A DNA stretch of 64,000 nucleotides from Denitrobacterium detoxificans (lineage in GTDB: Bacteria > Actinomycetota > Coriobacteriia > Coriobacteriales > Eggerthellaceae): positions 470,366 to 534,365 of the forward strand of contig NZ_SUUH01000001.1 of the NCBI RefSeq assembly GCF_015062615.1, written 5' to 3'. The stretch's first letter is position 1. Every line of letters begins with the position of its first letter. This document shows positions 27,098-35,582 of this stretch, one piece after another. The notes below the pieces were generated by a model. That model had not been told where the DNA came from. It searched no databases and was given only the letters and a program-made list of their open reading frames with translations. The position numbers and the translations under genes are program-made.

Positions 27098-27742
27098 TTA
27101 CAGCTTGATCGATTCGCCGGCCTTGATGAACAGCAGGCGCTGGGCGATAACCGCCATGCCCTCCGAGGATTCTCGCATGCCCGTTTCGATCCACTCCTTC
27201 ACAACGCCAAGATAAGCCGATGCGTAGAAGGTAACGTAGTAGTTCACGAAGGGCGTGGGATTCTTGCGGTAACGCTCGTGAAGCACCGAACCCATGAGTA
27301 TCTCGCGCACGCGCGTAAGCAAATTACGCTCGAAGCGCGGGTCGCCTTGAGGGCCCATGACGGCGCCCAAGAAATACGCTTGACTACGCAGGTAGTCGAA
27401 GAGGCTCACCAGCAGCGGAATGGGCTTCTTGCGCTTCACGCAGATCGTGGTCTGCACGAGGTCGAGGCCATTCATGCGCGCCTGGATGGCTTCCAGTTCG
27501 GCAATGATCTCGTCCTCGCACGCCACGAGGAGCGCGTCCTTGTCGCTGTAATGGTTGTAGAACGTGCCGCGCGTGATATCGGCCCGCTCGCACAAATCAC
27601 CCACCGTGATGGCGTCATAGCCCTTCTCGTTGATGAGCTGAATGAGCGCCTCGCGGAGGGCGGCACGGGTACGGGCGGAACGGCGGTCCGTACGGGCCTC
27701 GGCCGCATCCACGGGAAACCCCGCGGTCGTGGGTTCAGACAT
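27098..27742 (-). CDS. TetR/AcrR family transcriptional regulator
   Basis: 214 residues; the ATG at 27742 follows AGGGGGATT, and longer starts lack support. The DNA-binding domain reads TRAALREALIQLINEKGYDAITVGDLCERADITRGTFYNHYSDKDALL. The C-terminal half matches TetR_C regions seen in clostridia and actinobacteria (LFDYLRSQAYFLGAVMGPQGDPRFERNLL). It sits directly upstream of the giant activase in the same direction, suggesting one operon. Its promoter region contains an inverted repeat and a direct repeat that could be autoregulatory. Confidence 0.9.
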   Translation of the reverse strand: MSEPTTAGFPVDAAEARTDRRSARTRAALREALIQLINEKGYDAITVGDLCERADITRGTFYNHYSDKDALLVACEDEIIAELEAIQARMNGLDLVQTTICVKRKKPIPLLVSLFDYLRSQAYFLGAVMGPQGDPRFERNLLTRVREILMGSVLHERYRKNPTPFVNYYVTFYASAYLGVVKEWIETGMRESSEGMAVIAQRLLFIKAGESIKL

Positions 27743-27761
27743 AATCCCCCTCATTGGCATG

Positions 27762-27815
27762 TGCACGATCGTGTTTTATACAACATGCACGATATTTGAC
27801 AATCTGTATAAAAAC
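27762..27815. promoter_or_regulatory. Candidate operator of the TetR-activase operon
   Basis: GTTTTATACA (27773-27782) is mirrored by TGTATAAAAAC (27805-27815). The direct repeat TGCACGAT lies at 27762-27769 and 27786-27793, 24 bp apart. Both lie just upstream of the TetR start, in AT-rich promoter-like sequence. Confidence 0.5.
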
Positions 27816-27888
27816 ATTGTAATGACCCTGCGCCCAGCATGCAACCGCTCTCACGACTCGCGCACACGGCACATGCGCGAAACGCAAA

Positions 27889-27910
27889 ATGCCGCCCCGA
27901 AGGACGGCAT
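27889..27910 (-). terminator. Hairpin terminator after the deacetylase gene
   Basis: ATGCCGCCC / GGACGGCAT with one mismatch and the loop CGAA, 35 bases after the stop. The A-run at 27886-27889 gives a short U-tract on the minus-strand transcript. Confidence 0.6.
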
Positions 27911-27945
27911 TCGAAAGAGCTGGTAGGAAACGCTTTCGCGCGGAA

Positions 27946-29523
27946 CTACCCCTTGTGGTAGGAAAGCAGTTCGTCGATGGTAACGAATCGGTACCCTTGC
28001 TGCTTGAGCTTGGGAAGCGCAGAGCGAAGCGCCTCGACCGTCTGCGAGCGATCGCCACCACCATCGTGCATGAGGATGATGTTGCCCGAATCAGCCGACA
28101 GGATGGCGTCTTCTATTGCAGGCGCGCCCGGCTTCGACCAGTCACGCGTATCGATATTCCAACCGATGTCGTACGTTACGTACTCGTTCAGAATCTGGGC
28201 ACTTTCAAGCGTGTAGTTGCCACCCGGGCAACGCACCACGCGACTGGCCTCCACGCCCGTTACGTCGGAAATTGCCTGACGGCCCTTCTCAATTTCGGCA
28301 ATCTGCTCTTCGGCTGACATGTAGCTGATGTTCACGCCCTTGCCACTGCCCTTGGCATGGTCGAACGTATGCGTGCAAAGCTGATGCCCGCTGTTGTACT
28401 CGCGCATGATAAGATCGCGGCCATTCGAGGCCTCCCCAATGCGCTCGCCCACGATGAAGAACGTAGCCTTCGCATCGTTGGCATCCAGAATGTCCAGGAT
28501 CTCGCTCGTCCATTCGTCCCAGGGACCATCGTCGAACGTGAGGGCAATGACCTTTTCCCCGCCAGTGTTGATGCTATAGCGAGAAAGCACGGCATTCTGC
28601 ACTTCTTGAACGGTAACGCCTTCCACGGTAATGCCCGATATGGAGCCCGTGCGCGTTGCCACAATACCGTCGGCGGGCTGGCTCACAACCTGGTGCACAG
28701 CCCCCTTGGAGCCGTCGTCCACCCATTCGGCGGCAACGGTCTGGGTGGACTCGGTATAGTCTTCCGTAGTATCGCCGCCATCGCTTACCGAGATAACGTC
28801 ATTGGGCGTAATGCGTGCATTCGCATCGACGTCCTGGCCGTTCACGGCAAGCGCATAGGGCGCGCCGCCCGCGTCGTCGATGACCGAACCATCGACTGCA
28901 AGAAGCCTACCCGGCGTAACCTGAATACCCGCCTTCTGCACGACCTGGTCGTACGTATCGGTGCGCGCAACGGACATTTCCACCCCATTCACCACCACGG
29001 GCACGGGAGCGAAGGATGTCTGGTACATGACGAAGCCCAGAATGGCCACAAGAACCACGGCCAAGGCAACGATAGCCGCCTTGGGGGCGCGCCTTCCGGA
29101 ACGCACGAAGCCAAGCCCCTTTCCCTCGACGGTATAAGAACCCGCACGCTCTTCGCGCACGGCAGGCGTGAAGCTACCGGTATGGGCCCGCTTGGCGTAC
29201 GACGTATCGATGCGCGGATTGCTGCCCGTATTGCCCGCATTGGCGCACTGATGACGATCGGAAACGGCATGCGTCACGCCGCCCACGTCGCTGACGTGCA
29301 CGCGGTTGGCCGACGTTGCCTGCTTCTGACGCTCGGCGACGGCACGCTGGTGGCGCACGCGCTCGCGCTCCATTTCAGCACTATGCTCGGCGGCAAGCTG
29401 GGCATGCTCGCGCGCGGTACGCTGCGAAGAACGCTGGCGACCACGCGCCTCAAGTGAAGCATCACGCGCCGCACGCTGCTTCACGTGCGGACGCGCATTG
29501 CCATTGCGATTGGAATCTGACAT
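27946..29523 (-). CDS. Membrane-anchored polysaccharide deacetylase (CE4, NodB domain)
   Basis: 525 residues. A long, charged, coiled-coil-like cytoplasmic tail (1-145) precedes one membrane segment (about 148-167), so the enzyme faces outward. A small beta-rich region (about 170-260) leads to the NodB domain. The catalytic motifs are TFDDGP (329-334), the metal pair H385/H389 in HTFDH, RCPGGNYT (from 431), WNIDTRDW and LMHDGGG near the end. Such enzymes remove acetyl groups from peptidoglycan or related glycans. The ATG at 29523 follows GAGGAGGGG. The cytoplasmic tail is unusually long for the family. Confidence 0.88.
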   Translation of the reverse strand: MSDSNRNGNARPHVKQRAARDASLEARGRQRSSQRTAREHAQLAAEHSAEMERERVRHQRAVAERQKQATSANRVHVSDVGGVTHAVSDRHQCANAGNTGSNPRIDTSYAKRAHTGSFTPAVREERAGSYTVEGKGLGFVRSGRRAPKAAIVALAVVLVAILGFVMYQTSFAPVPVVVNGVEMSVARTDTYDQVVQKAGIQVTPGRLLAVDGSVIDDAGGAPYALAVNGQDVDANARITPNDVISVSDGGDTTEDYTESTQTVAAEWVDDGSKGAVHQVVSQPADGIVATRTGSISGITVEGVTVQEVQNAVLSRYSINTGGEKVIALTFDDGPWDEWTSEILDILDANDAKATFFIVGERIGEASNGRDLIMREYNSGHQLCTHTFDHAKGSGKGVNISYMSAEEQIAEIEKGRQAISDVTGVEASRVVRCPGGNYTLESAQILNEYVTYDIGWNIDTRDWSKPGAPAIEDAILSADSGNIILMHDGGGDRSQTVEALRSALPKLKQQGYRFVTIDELLSYHKG

Positions 29524-29581
29524 AACTCGAACCCCTCCTCGAGCTATTGTAATTGGTCAGACGGCCTTACGGCCCAATAGA

Positions 29582-30946
29582 TTAGTTCTTCAGAGAATTA
29601 ATCGGCGCGGGGAATCGGCCACCGCGATGGGCGAACACGGTACCCGCATGCTCGTTGACGTGCATGATGGGAGCGGAACCCAGCAGGCCGCCGAACTCAA
29701 GCGTCTCGCCGGCGCTGCGGCCAATGGCGGGAATGACGCGCACGGCAGTGGTCTTCGTGTTGATGACACCAATGGCGGCTTCGTCGGCGATGATGCCGAA
29801 GATGGCTTCCGGCGTGGTGTCGCCCGGAATGGCAATCATGTCCAGGCCCACGCTGCATACGCAAGTCATGGCTTCAAGCTTCTCGAGGCAGAGCGCGCCC
29901 GATTCGGCAGCGCGAATCATGCCAGCATCTTCCGACACGGGAATGAATGCACCCGAAAGGCCGCCGACGCTGCTAGACGCCATGACGCCACCCTTCTTGA
30001 CCGCATCGTTGAGCATGGCCAGAGCCGCCGTGGTGCCCGGGCCGCCGCACTGCCCCACGCCGATGGCCTCGAGGATTTCGGCCACGCTATCGCCCTCGGC
30101 GGGCGTGGGAGCCAGGGAAAGGTCCAGGATGCCCTGCTGGACACCCAAGCGCTCGCTGGCATTGCGGGCCATGAGCTCGCCCGCGCGCGTGATCTTGAAT
30201 GCCGTTGCCTTGATGGCCTCGGCGATTTCGGTGACAGAAGCGTCCTTCGGCATGTTGGCGAGCACGTTACGCACCACACCGGGGCCGGAAACGCCCACGT
30301 TGACCACGGCATCGGCCTCGCCGGAGCCATGGAAGGCACCCGCCATGAAGGGGTTGTCCTCCACCGCGTTGGCGAACACGACGAGCTTGGCTGCGCCAAT
30401 GCAGTCGCGGTCGGCCGTGGCCTTGGCAGTGTCGATGACGGTATTGGCCATCTTCCAGACGGCATCCATGTTGATGCCCGCGCGGGTAGAGGCGACATTC
30501 ACCGAACTGCACACGTTATCGGTAACGGCTAGGGCGTGCGGAATGGAGTTCATGAGCTTCGTATCGGAAGCCGTAGCGCCCTTCTGCACCAGGGCGGAAA
30601 AGCCGCCCACGAAGTCGACTCCCACTTCCTTGCCCGCCTTGTCCATGGCCTCGGCAATGGGCGTAAGGTCCTGGGCGGCAACGGCGCCGCAGATCTCGGC
30701 AACGGGCGTAACGGAAATGCGCTTGTTCACGATGGGAATGCCGAATTCGCGTTCCAGCTGCTCGGCCGTGGGAACGAGCTTTTCGGCGGCGGTGGTCATG
30801 CGGTCGTACACCTTACGCGCCATGACGTTGATGTCCTCATGCGTGCACGCACGAAGGTTCAAGCCAAGCGTGATGGTGCGGATGTCGAGGTGTTGCTGGC
30901 TGACCATAGCCAGAGTTTCGGCGATTTCGGCTGGTGTGATCTGCAT
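29582..30946 (-). CDS. DUF711/UPF0210 family protein
   Basis: 454 residues from the ATG at 30946 (AAGGA upstream), exactly the usual length of the UPF0210 (COG2848, sometimes labelled PFL family) proteins. Diagnostic segments include LDIRTITLGLNLRACTHEDINVMARKVYDRM at the N-terminus, NKRISVTPVAEICGA, the SVNVASTRAGINMDAVW block and CVCSVGLDMIAIPGDTTPEAIFGIIADEAAIGVINTKTTAVR near the end. The family has a known fold but no agreed biochemical role. The ACT-domain gene that often precedes it in other genomes is not beside it here. Confidence 0.88.
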   Translation of the reverse strand: MQITPAEIAETLAMVSQQHLDIRTITLGLNLRACTHEDINVMARKVYDRMTTAAEKLVPTAEQLEREFGIPIVNKRISVTPVAEICGAVAAQDLTPIAEAMDKAGKEVGVDFVGGFSALVQKGATASDTKLMNSIPHALAVTDNVCSSVNVASTRAGINMDAVWKMANTVIDTAKATADRDCIGAAKLVVFANAVEDNPFMAGAFHGSGEADAVVNVGVSGPGVVRNVLANMPKDASVTEIAEAIKATAFKITRAGELMARNASERLGVQQGILDLSLAPTPAEGDSVAEILEAIGVGQCGGPGTTAALAMLNDAVKKGGVMASSSVGGLSGAFIPVSEDAGMIRAAESGALCLEKLEAMTCVCSVGLDMIAIPGDTTPEAIFGIIADEAAIGVINTKTTAVRVIPAIGRSAGETLEFGGLLGSAPIMHVNEHAGTVFAHRGGRFPAPINSLKN

Positions 30947-31096
30947 ACGCGTTCCTTCTGCCCTGCCGCATGGCGGCGAACTTGCTTTAGCACACAAGTA
31001 TAGCCATCCGCCAGGAATAATTTAGTCGGCTAAAGTAAACAACACGGAGAACGACCGAGTCTACAAAATGCAGGCGCGCGAACGGTTGGAATTGTG

Positions 31097-31891
31097 CTAT
31101 TGGCCGAACACGGCGCGCACGAGGTATTCGATGTTGCCCGCGCGCTTTCCACGGATAGGCGATTCGATAACGCCAGTAACGTCGAAGCCGTTGTCGCTCA
31201 GCGCCTGACGCACTTCCTCGACCGTTCGCTCGCGCACCGCCGGGTCGGTTACCAGGCCACGTTCCGTTTCGTCATGATCGCTTTCGAACTGGGGCTTCAC
31301 CAAGCCAATGAACACGCTGCCACGATGGCACAAGCGCGCGAAGGAGGGCGCCAAGCTGGCAAGCCCAATGAAGCTAAGGTCGGCCACCAGGATATCGAAG
31401 GGCGCGCCCAGTTCCTGAGGCGTTGCCGTGCGAATGTTCGTACGCTCGCGCACGATGGTGCGCGGGTCGCTGCGCACTTTCCAAGCGAGCATGCCATAGT
31501 TCACGTCAACGCAAGTCACGCTGGCCGCCCCCGCCTGGAGCAGGCAATCGGAGAAGCCGCCGGTAGAAGAGCCCATGTCGATGCACGACGCCCCCTGTAC
31601 CGACTGGTCGAACGCACGCAACGCGCCCTCCAGCTTGTAGCCACCGCGCGAAACGTAGCGCGAACGATCCTTCACCCAGATATCGGCACTTGGCACAATG
31701 CGCGCGGCAGCGCTCGTGGCGTATTCGTCGCCCACCTTCACCTCGTGGGCAATCACCAAGCGCTTCGCCTCTTCTGCGTCGTCACACAGGCCGCGCTCAA
31801 TCATCAGCTCGTCGAGGCGACGCTTCTTGGGGCGCACGGGGCGTTGCGCCCCTGCGGTTTCACCCTGGTTATGTTCCTGGCCTGCCGCCAT
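31097..31891 (-). CDS. tlyA: TlyA-type rRNA 2'-O-methyltransferase
   Basis: 264 residues. The N-terminal S4 RNA-binding domain (RRLDELMIERGLCDDAEEAKRLVIAHEVKVGD) is followed by YVSRGGYKLEGAL and an FtsJ-like SAM domain (CIDMGSSTGGFSDCLLQAGA, DILVADLSFIGL, GLVKPQFE). This is the canonical TlyA order; the enzyme 2'-O-methylates cytidines in 16S and/or 23S rRNA and affects capreomycin sensitivity. It lies four bases after ligA on the same strand, a pairing that suggests cotranscription. Confidence 0.92.
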   Translation of the reverse strand: MAAGQEHNQGETAGAQRPVRPKKRRLDELMIERGLCDDAEEAKRLVIAHEVKVGDEYATSAAARIVPSADIWVKDRSRYVSRGGYKLEGALRAFDQSVQGASCIDMGSSTGGFSDCLLQAGAASVTCVDVNYGMLAWKVRSDPRTIVRERTNIRTATPQELGAPFDILVADLSFIGLASLAPSFARLCHRGSVFIGLVKPQFESDHDETERGLVTDPAVRERTVEEVRQALSDNGFDVTGVIESPIRGKRAGNIEYLVRAVFGQ

Positions 31892-31895
31892 GGCC

Positions 31896-34031
31896 CTACG
31901 CTTCCCCTACCCCTTCGGGCGCCTCGCCCGTTTCCAGGATACGCAGGAACGCAGCCTCGTCGATAACGGGAACCCCCAGGGAAATGGCCTTATCGTACTT
32001 GCTGCCAGCAGCTTCGCCGGCAACGACGCAGCTCGTCTTCTTGCTTACGCTGCCGCTTACCTTGGCGCCCATTTCTTTCAGCGCAGCGCCCGCATCGGTG
32101 CGGGACATGCCGCTCTGAGAGAGCGTACCCGTGAGCACGAACGTGAGGCCGGCAAGCGTCTGGGGCTTACCGCTTTCCGCGCGCCGCTCTTCCATAACCA
32201 CGCCAGCGGCCAAAAGACGGTCGATGACCTGCTCGTTCTGCGGAGTGCGCAGGAACAGGTAGATGCTCTTGGCGATAATGGCGCCAATGCCTTCGATGGC
32301 GGCAAGCTGCTCTTCGGAGGCATCGCGCAACGCCTGGATGGAGGGGTACGCCTGGGCAATCGATTCAGCCGTGGTCTTGCCCACGTGGCGAATGCCCAAG
32401 CCAAACAGGACGCGCGCAAGACCGCGCTGCTTGCTTGCCTGCAGTTCTGCAAGTATCTTGGCCGCCACCACAGGGCCCAGATGGATGGCCTCGCCATCTT
32501 TATTCACGCGACCCATGTCCAAGGTGGCCAGGTCGTATTCGCTCAAGTTGTAATAGTCGGCAACGTCGGTGACGCGGCCCGATTCCAGAAGGCGGCCGAT
32601 AACCTCGTCACCCAAGCCCTCGATGCCCATGGCGCCGCGGCTTGCCCAATGCACCAAGCGCTCATGCGCCTGAGCAGGACAATCGATGCTCACGCAACGA
32701 TACGCGGCCTCGCCTTCCTCGCGCACCACGGGACTTCCGCAGCTGGGGCACGTCTTGGGCATGCTCCATTCCTGCGCATCAGCCGGACGCAGCGAAGGCA
32801 CGTGGCCCAGCACCTCGGGAATGACGTCGCCCGCCTTGCGCACGATGACCGTGTCGCCCACGCGCACGTCCTTGCGACGCACCTCGTCTTCGTTGTGCAG
32901 CGTGGCGCGCGCCACCACCGAACCCGCGATGCGCACGGGCTCCAGCTCGGCCACGGGCGTAAGCGCACCCGTGCGCCCCACTTGCACGGTGATATCGCGC
33001 AAAAGCGTAGTCTTCTCTTCAGGAGGGAACTTGTACGCGATGGCCCAACGCGGGGCGCGTGCGGTGAAGCCCATGGCGTCCTGGATGGCGAATTCGTTGA
33101 CCTTCACCACCACGCCATCGATGTCGTACGGCAGCGACGAACGCTTTTCCAGCACGCTTTCGCAGAACGCAAGCACTTCCTCACGCGTCGAGCACAGCGC
33201 CACGTCGGGATTCACGTGGAAGCCCGCCTCGCGCATCCACTCCAAAAGCTCGAACTGGCCGTTCATGCGGAATGCGGCATTGCTGGCCGTGGCGTAGATG
33301 AACGTGGAAAGGTCGCGATGCGCCGTAATGCTGGGGTCCTTCTGGCGCAGGCTGCCCGCGGCGGCGTTGCGCGGATTGGCAAAGCCATCCTTCCCGTTCG
33401 CGGCAGCGGCGGCATTCAGCTTCTCGAAGCTGCTCTTGGGCATGTAGGCCTCGCCGCGCAGCTCGATGGCAGCCTCGGAGTCGGTGAGCATGGCCTGGGC
33501 CTGATCGCGCAGGCGCAGGGGCACGTCGCGAATGGTTCGGATGTTCGCCGTGACGTCTTCGCCCGTGGTGCCGTCGCCACGCGTGCTCGCACGCACCAAG
33601 CGGCCATCTTCGTACGTGAGGGCGATGCCGCTGCCGTCGATCTTCAACTCGCAGCACAGCGGCACGAAGCGACCGAGCGTCTCCTGCAGACGGTCCATCC
33701 ACGCTTCCAGCTCTTCCAAGCCCATGGCATCGTCGATGGAATACATGCGCGCAGCATGCGCAACCGGGGCGAACTGCTCGCCCACGTAGCCACCCACGCG
33801 CTGCGTGGGAGAATTGGCATCGTAGAACTCGGGGTGCGCAGCCTCGAGTTCGCGCAGCTCGCGCATGAGCGAGTCGAAAGCGGCATCGGAAATCTCGGGG
33901 GCATCCTTGGCGTAGTACAAGTACGTGTGATGCTCGATTTCACGACGCAGCGCTTCGATGCGGGCAGCCGGATCGCTTACCGTTTCCGCTGCCGTTGCGC
34001 TGTCGAATAGACTCGGATTCTCTTCCGTCAC
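31896..34031 (-). CDS. ligA: NAD-dependent DNA ligase LigA
   Basis: 711 residues, GTG start at 34031 behind AAGGAAA. All LigA modules are visible: the Ia NAD-binding domain (HHTYLYYAKDAPEISDAAFDSLM), the adenylation Lys130 in KIDG, the OB fold (ATLHNEDEVRRKDVRVGDTVIVRKAGDVIP), the zinc finger (CPSCGSPVV...YRCVSIDCPAQ), helix-hairpin-helix repeats (FGLGIRHVGKTTAESIA) and a C-terminal BRCT domain (GLTFVLTGTLSQSGMSRTDAGAALKEMGAKVSGSVSKKTSCVVAG). Essential replication ligase; ordinary in every respect. Confidence 0.96.
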   Translation of the reverse strand: MTEENPSLFDSATAAETVSDPAARIEALRREIEHHTYLYYAKDAPEISDAAFDSLMRELRELEAAHPEFYDANSPTQRVGGYVGEQFAPVAHAARMYSIDDAMGLEELEAWMDRLQETLGRFVPLCCELKIDGSGIALTYEDGRLVRASTRGDGTTGEDVTANIRTIRDVPLRLRDQAQAMLTDSEAAIELRGEAYMPKSSFEKLNAAAAANGKDGFANPRNAAAGSLRQKDPSITAHRDLSTFIYATASNAAFRMNGQFELLEWMREAGFHVNPDVALCSTREEVLAFCESVLEKRSSLPYDIDGVVVKVNEFAIQDAMGFTARAPRWAIAYKFPPEEKTTLLRDITVQVGRTGALTPVAELEPVRIAGSVVARATLHNEDEVRRKDVRVGDTVIVRKAGDVIPEVLGHVPSLRPADAQEWSMPKTCPSCGSPVVREEGEAAYRCVSIDCPAQAHERLVHWASRGAMGIEGLGDEVIGRLLESGRVTDVADYYNLSEYDLATLDMGRVNKDGEAIHLGPVVAAKILAELQASKQRGLARVLFGLGIRHVGKTTAESIAQAYPSIQALRDASEEQLAAIEGIGAIIAKSIYLFLRTPQNEQVIDRLLAAGVVMEERRAESGKPQTLAGLTFVLTGTLSQSGMSRTDAGAALKEMGAKVSGSVSKKTSCVVAGEAAGSKYDKAISLGVPVIDEAAFLRILETGEAPEGVGEA

Positions 34032-34067
34032 GTCTATTTCCTTCCTATCTACAATACCGGCGCGTGG

Positions 34068-34943
34068 CTACGAAACCCTGCCGCCGGACATATCCTTAAT
34101 TGCCGGAGGAATGAATCGGAGCACGTCCTCCGCACATACCGAAATGCTCGTAAGCTCCTCGGCGGCCAACCTACCCGCACGGGCATGCAGCGTCGTGCCC
34201 AGCACGCAGGCCTCAATGGGGCCAAGGCCCTGGGCCAGAAACGCGCCGATGATGCCAGCAAGCACGTCGCCCGTGCCCGCCTTGGCCAAAGCCGACGTGC
34301 CCTCCGTCATGCTGTACACGTGGTCGCCATCGGAAATATAAGTATCGGGCCCCTTCAGAACGGTGATCGCGCCATACGCCTGGGAAAGCGTAAGCGCAAG
34401 TTCCTCCTGGTCGTCTACGGGTAGGGCGAACACGCTGGCCAGCACCTTCGCCTCTCCGCCATGGGGCGTGACGATGGTGGGATACCCTTCCTGGTAGCGC
34501 TGCTTACACATGTCGCGCATCTTGCGTGCAGGCATGAGCTTCAGCGCGCCGCCATCCACCAGAACCGGCGCCTTGGCATTCTTCAGCAGGCGTCGCAGGA
34601 TGTTGCCCACATACGGGTCGTTCGTGTCGAAGCCGCTGCCAATGACGTAGGCCAAGGGGTGCTCGGGCGTGGAGGGCTTCAAACTAGAAGAGTCCCACAT
34701 GTCCCACGAACGCACCACCAGCGAGGAATGCGTGGCCTGGACCTGCGCAACCACGCTATCGTCCACGAACACCTCGGTATAGCCGGCGCCCGCGCGCTGG
34801 CTGGCAATGGAGGCAAGCGCGGCGGCACCCGGATACGAGGCGCTGCCCACGATGAGCACCACCTTGCCGCGCGAGTACTTGTTCATCTGCGGTTCGGGAA
34901 ACGGCAGCAAGTCGTTGATGGTCTTCTGGGTGTACTGCTTCAC
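34068..34943 (-). CDS. nnrD: ADP/ATP-dependent NAD(P)H-hydrate dehydratase (stand-alone NnrD)
   Basis: 291 residues beginning with the GTG at 34943, which overlaps the acpS stop (TAGTG). The carbohydrate-kinase-like fold is visible from GKVVLIVGSASYPGAAALAS through PVLVDGGALKLM, PTIVTPHGGE, VLKGPDTYISDG and the GTGDVLAGIIGAFLAQG nucleotide site. It repairs hydrated NAD(P)H. In most bacteria the dehydratase is fused to an epimerase domain (NnrE); here only the dehydratase is encoded and no epimerase gene is adjacent. Confidence 0.9.
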   Translation of the reverse strand: MKQYTQKTINDLLPFPEPQMNKYSRGKVVLIVGSASYPGAAALASIASQRAGAGYTEVFVDDSVVAQVQATHSSLVVRSWDMWDSSSLKPSTPEHPLAYVIGSGFDTNDPYVGNILRRLLKNAKAPVLVDGGALKLMPARKMRDMCKQRYQEGYPTIVTPHGGEAKVLASVFALPVDDQEELALTLSQAYGAITVLKGPDTYISDGDHVYSMTEGTSALAKAGTGDVLAGIIGAFLAQGLGPIEACVLGTTLHARAGRLAAEELTSISVCAEDVLRFIPPAIKDMSGGRVS

Positions 34944-35572
34944 TACGCATCACCTTCGCCAGAATCGTCTTGCGCCACCGCCTGCCTGCCAAACGGCGTC
35001 ATGCGCGTCTTGGGACGCTTCACCGGAATATCGTCGAGCAGGGACCGCGTTTCCTTGAATTGCTTCGCCAGCTCGTCCATAGGATCCGTGCGACGCGCGG
35101 TTGCGCGATCGGATTCCAGCGTGATGGCCATGGCGCAGGCCACGGCATCGGTATGCGTGAACGAAAGCGAAATGGGAAGCTCACGAACACCCAGCTCATC
35201 GGCAACTTCCTTGGCACGCCTGTGCAGGCGAACCTGCGGGCGGCCCGTCTTCAGGCGCACCACTTCCACGTCGGCGGGAGCAATGCCCTTCGAAAACCCC
35301 GTGCCAAGCGCCTTGAGCACCGCTTCCTTTGCGGCAAAGCGCGTGGCGTAATGCACTTCGGGTTGGTTCGTCTTATCGCAGTACGCACGCTCGCCTTCCG
35401 TGAACACGCGCGTTCTGAAGCGCGGAGAGCGCTCCAGGACCGCACGCATGCGGTCGATGCGCACGATGTCAACGCCCAGCCCCACGCCCTCATCGAAGGA
35501 CGCAGACTCTGGGACCTGATCGATCTGATCGGCCTGAAGTTCCTGGCTTGCGCTCTGAGACTCTCGCTCCAC
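34943..35572 (-). CDS. acpS: Holo-[acyl-carrier-protein] synthase with a C-terminal extension
   Basis: 209 residues if the GTG at 35572, ten bases after the glmS stop, is the start. The AcpS core (GVGLGVDIVRIDRMRAVLERSPRFRTRVFTEGERAYC ... YATRFAAKEAVLKALGTGFSKGIAPADVEV ... LSFTHTDAVACAMAI) covers about 120 residues and contains the Asp and Glu metal ligands. It transfers phosphopantetheine to acyl carrier protein. About 30 residues precede the core and about 60 charged residues follow it (TARRTDPMDELAKQFKE...), longer than usual. The true start could be further downstream. Confidence 0.87.
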   Translation of the reverse strand: MERESQSASQELQADQIDQVPESASFDEGVGLGVDIVRIDRMRAVLERSPRFRTRVFTEGERAYCDKTNQPEVHYATRFAAKEAVLKALGTGFSKGIAPADVEVVRLKTGRPQVRLHRRAKEVADELGVRELPISLSFTHTDAVACAMAITLESDRATARRTDPMDELAKQFKETRSLLDDIPVKRPKTRMTPFGRQAVAQDDSGEGDA

Positions 35573-35582
35573 TGCGCGCCGC

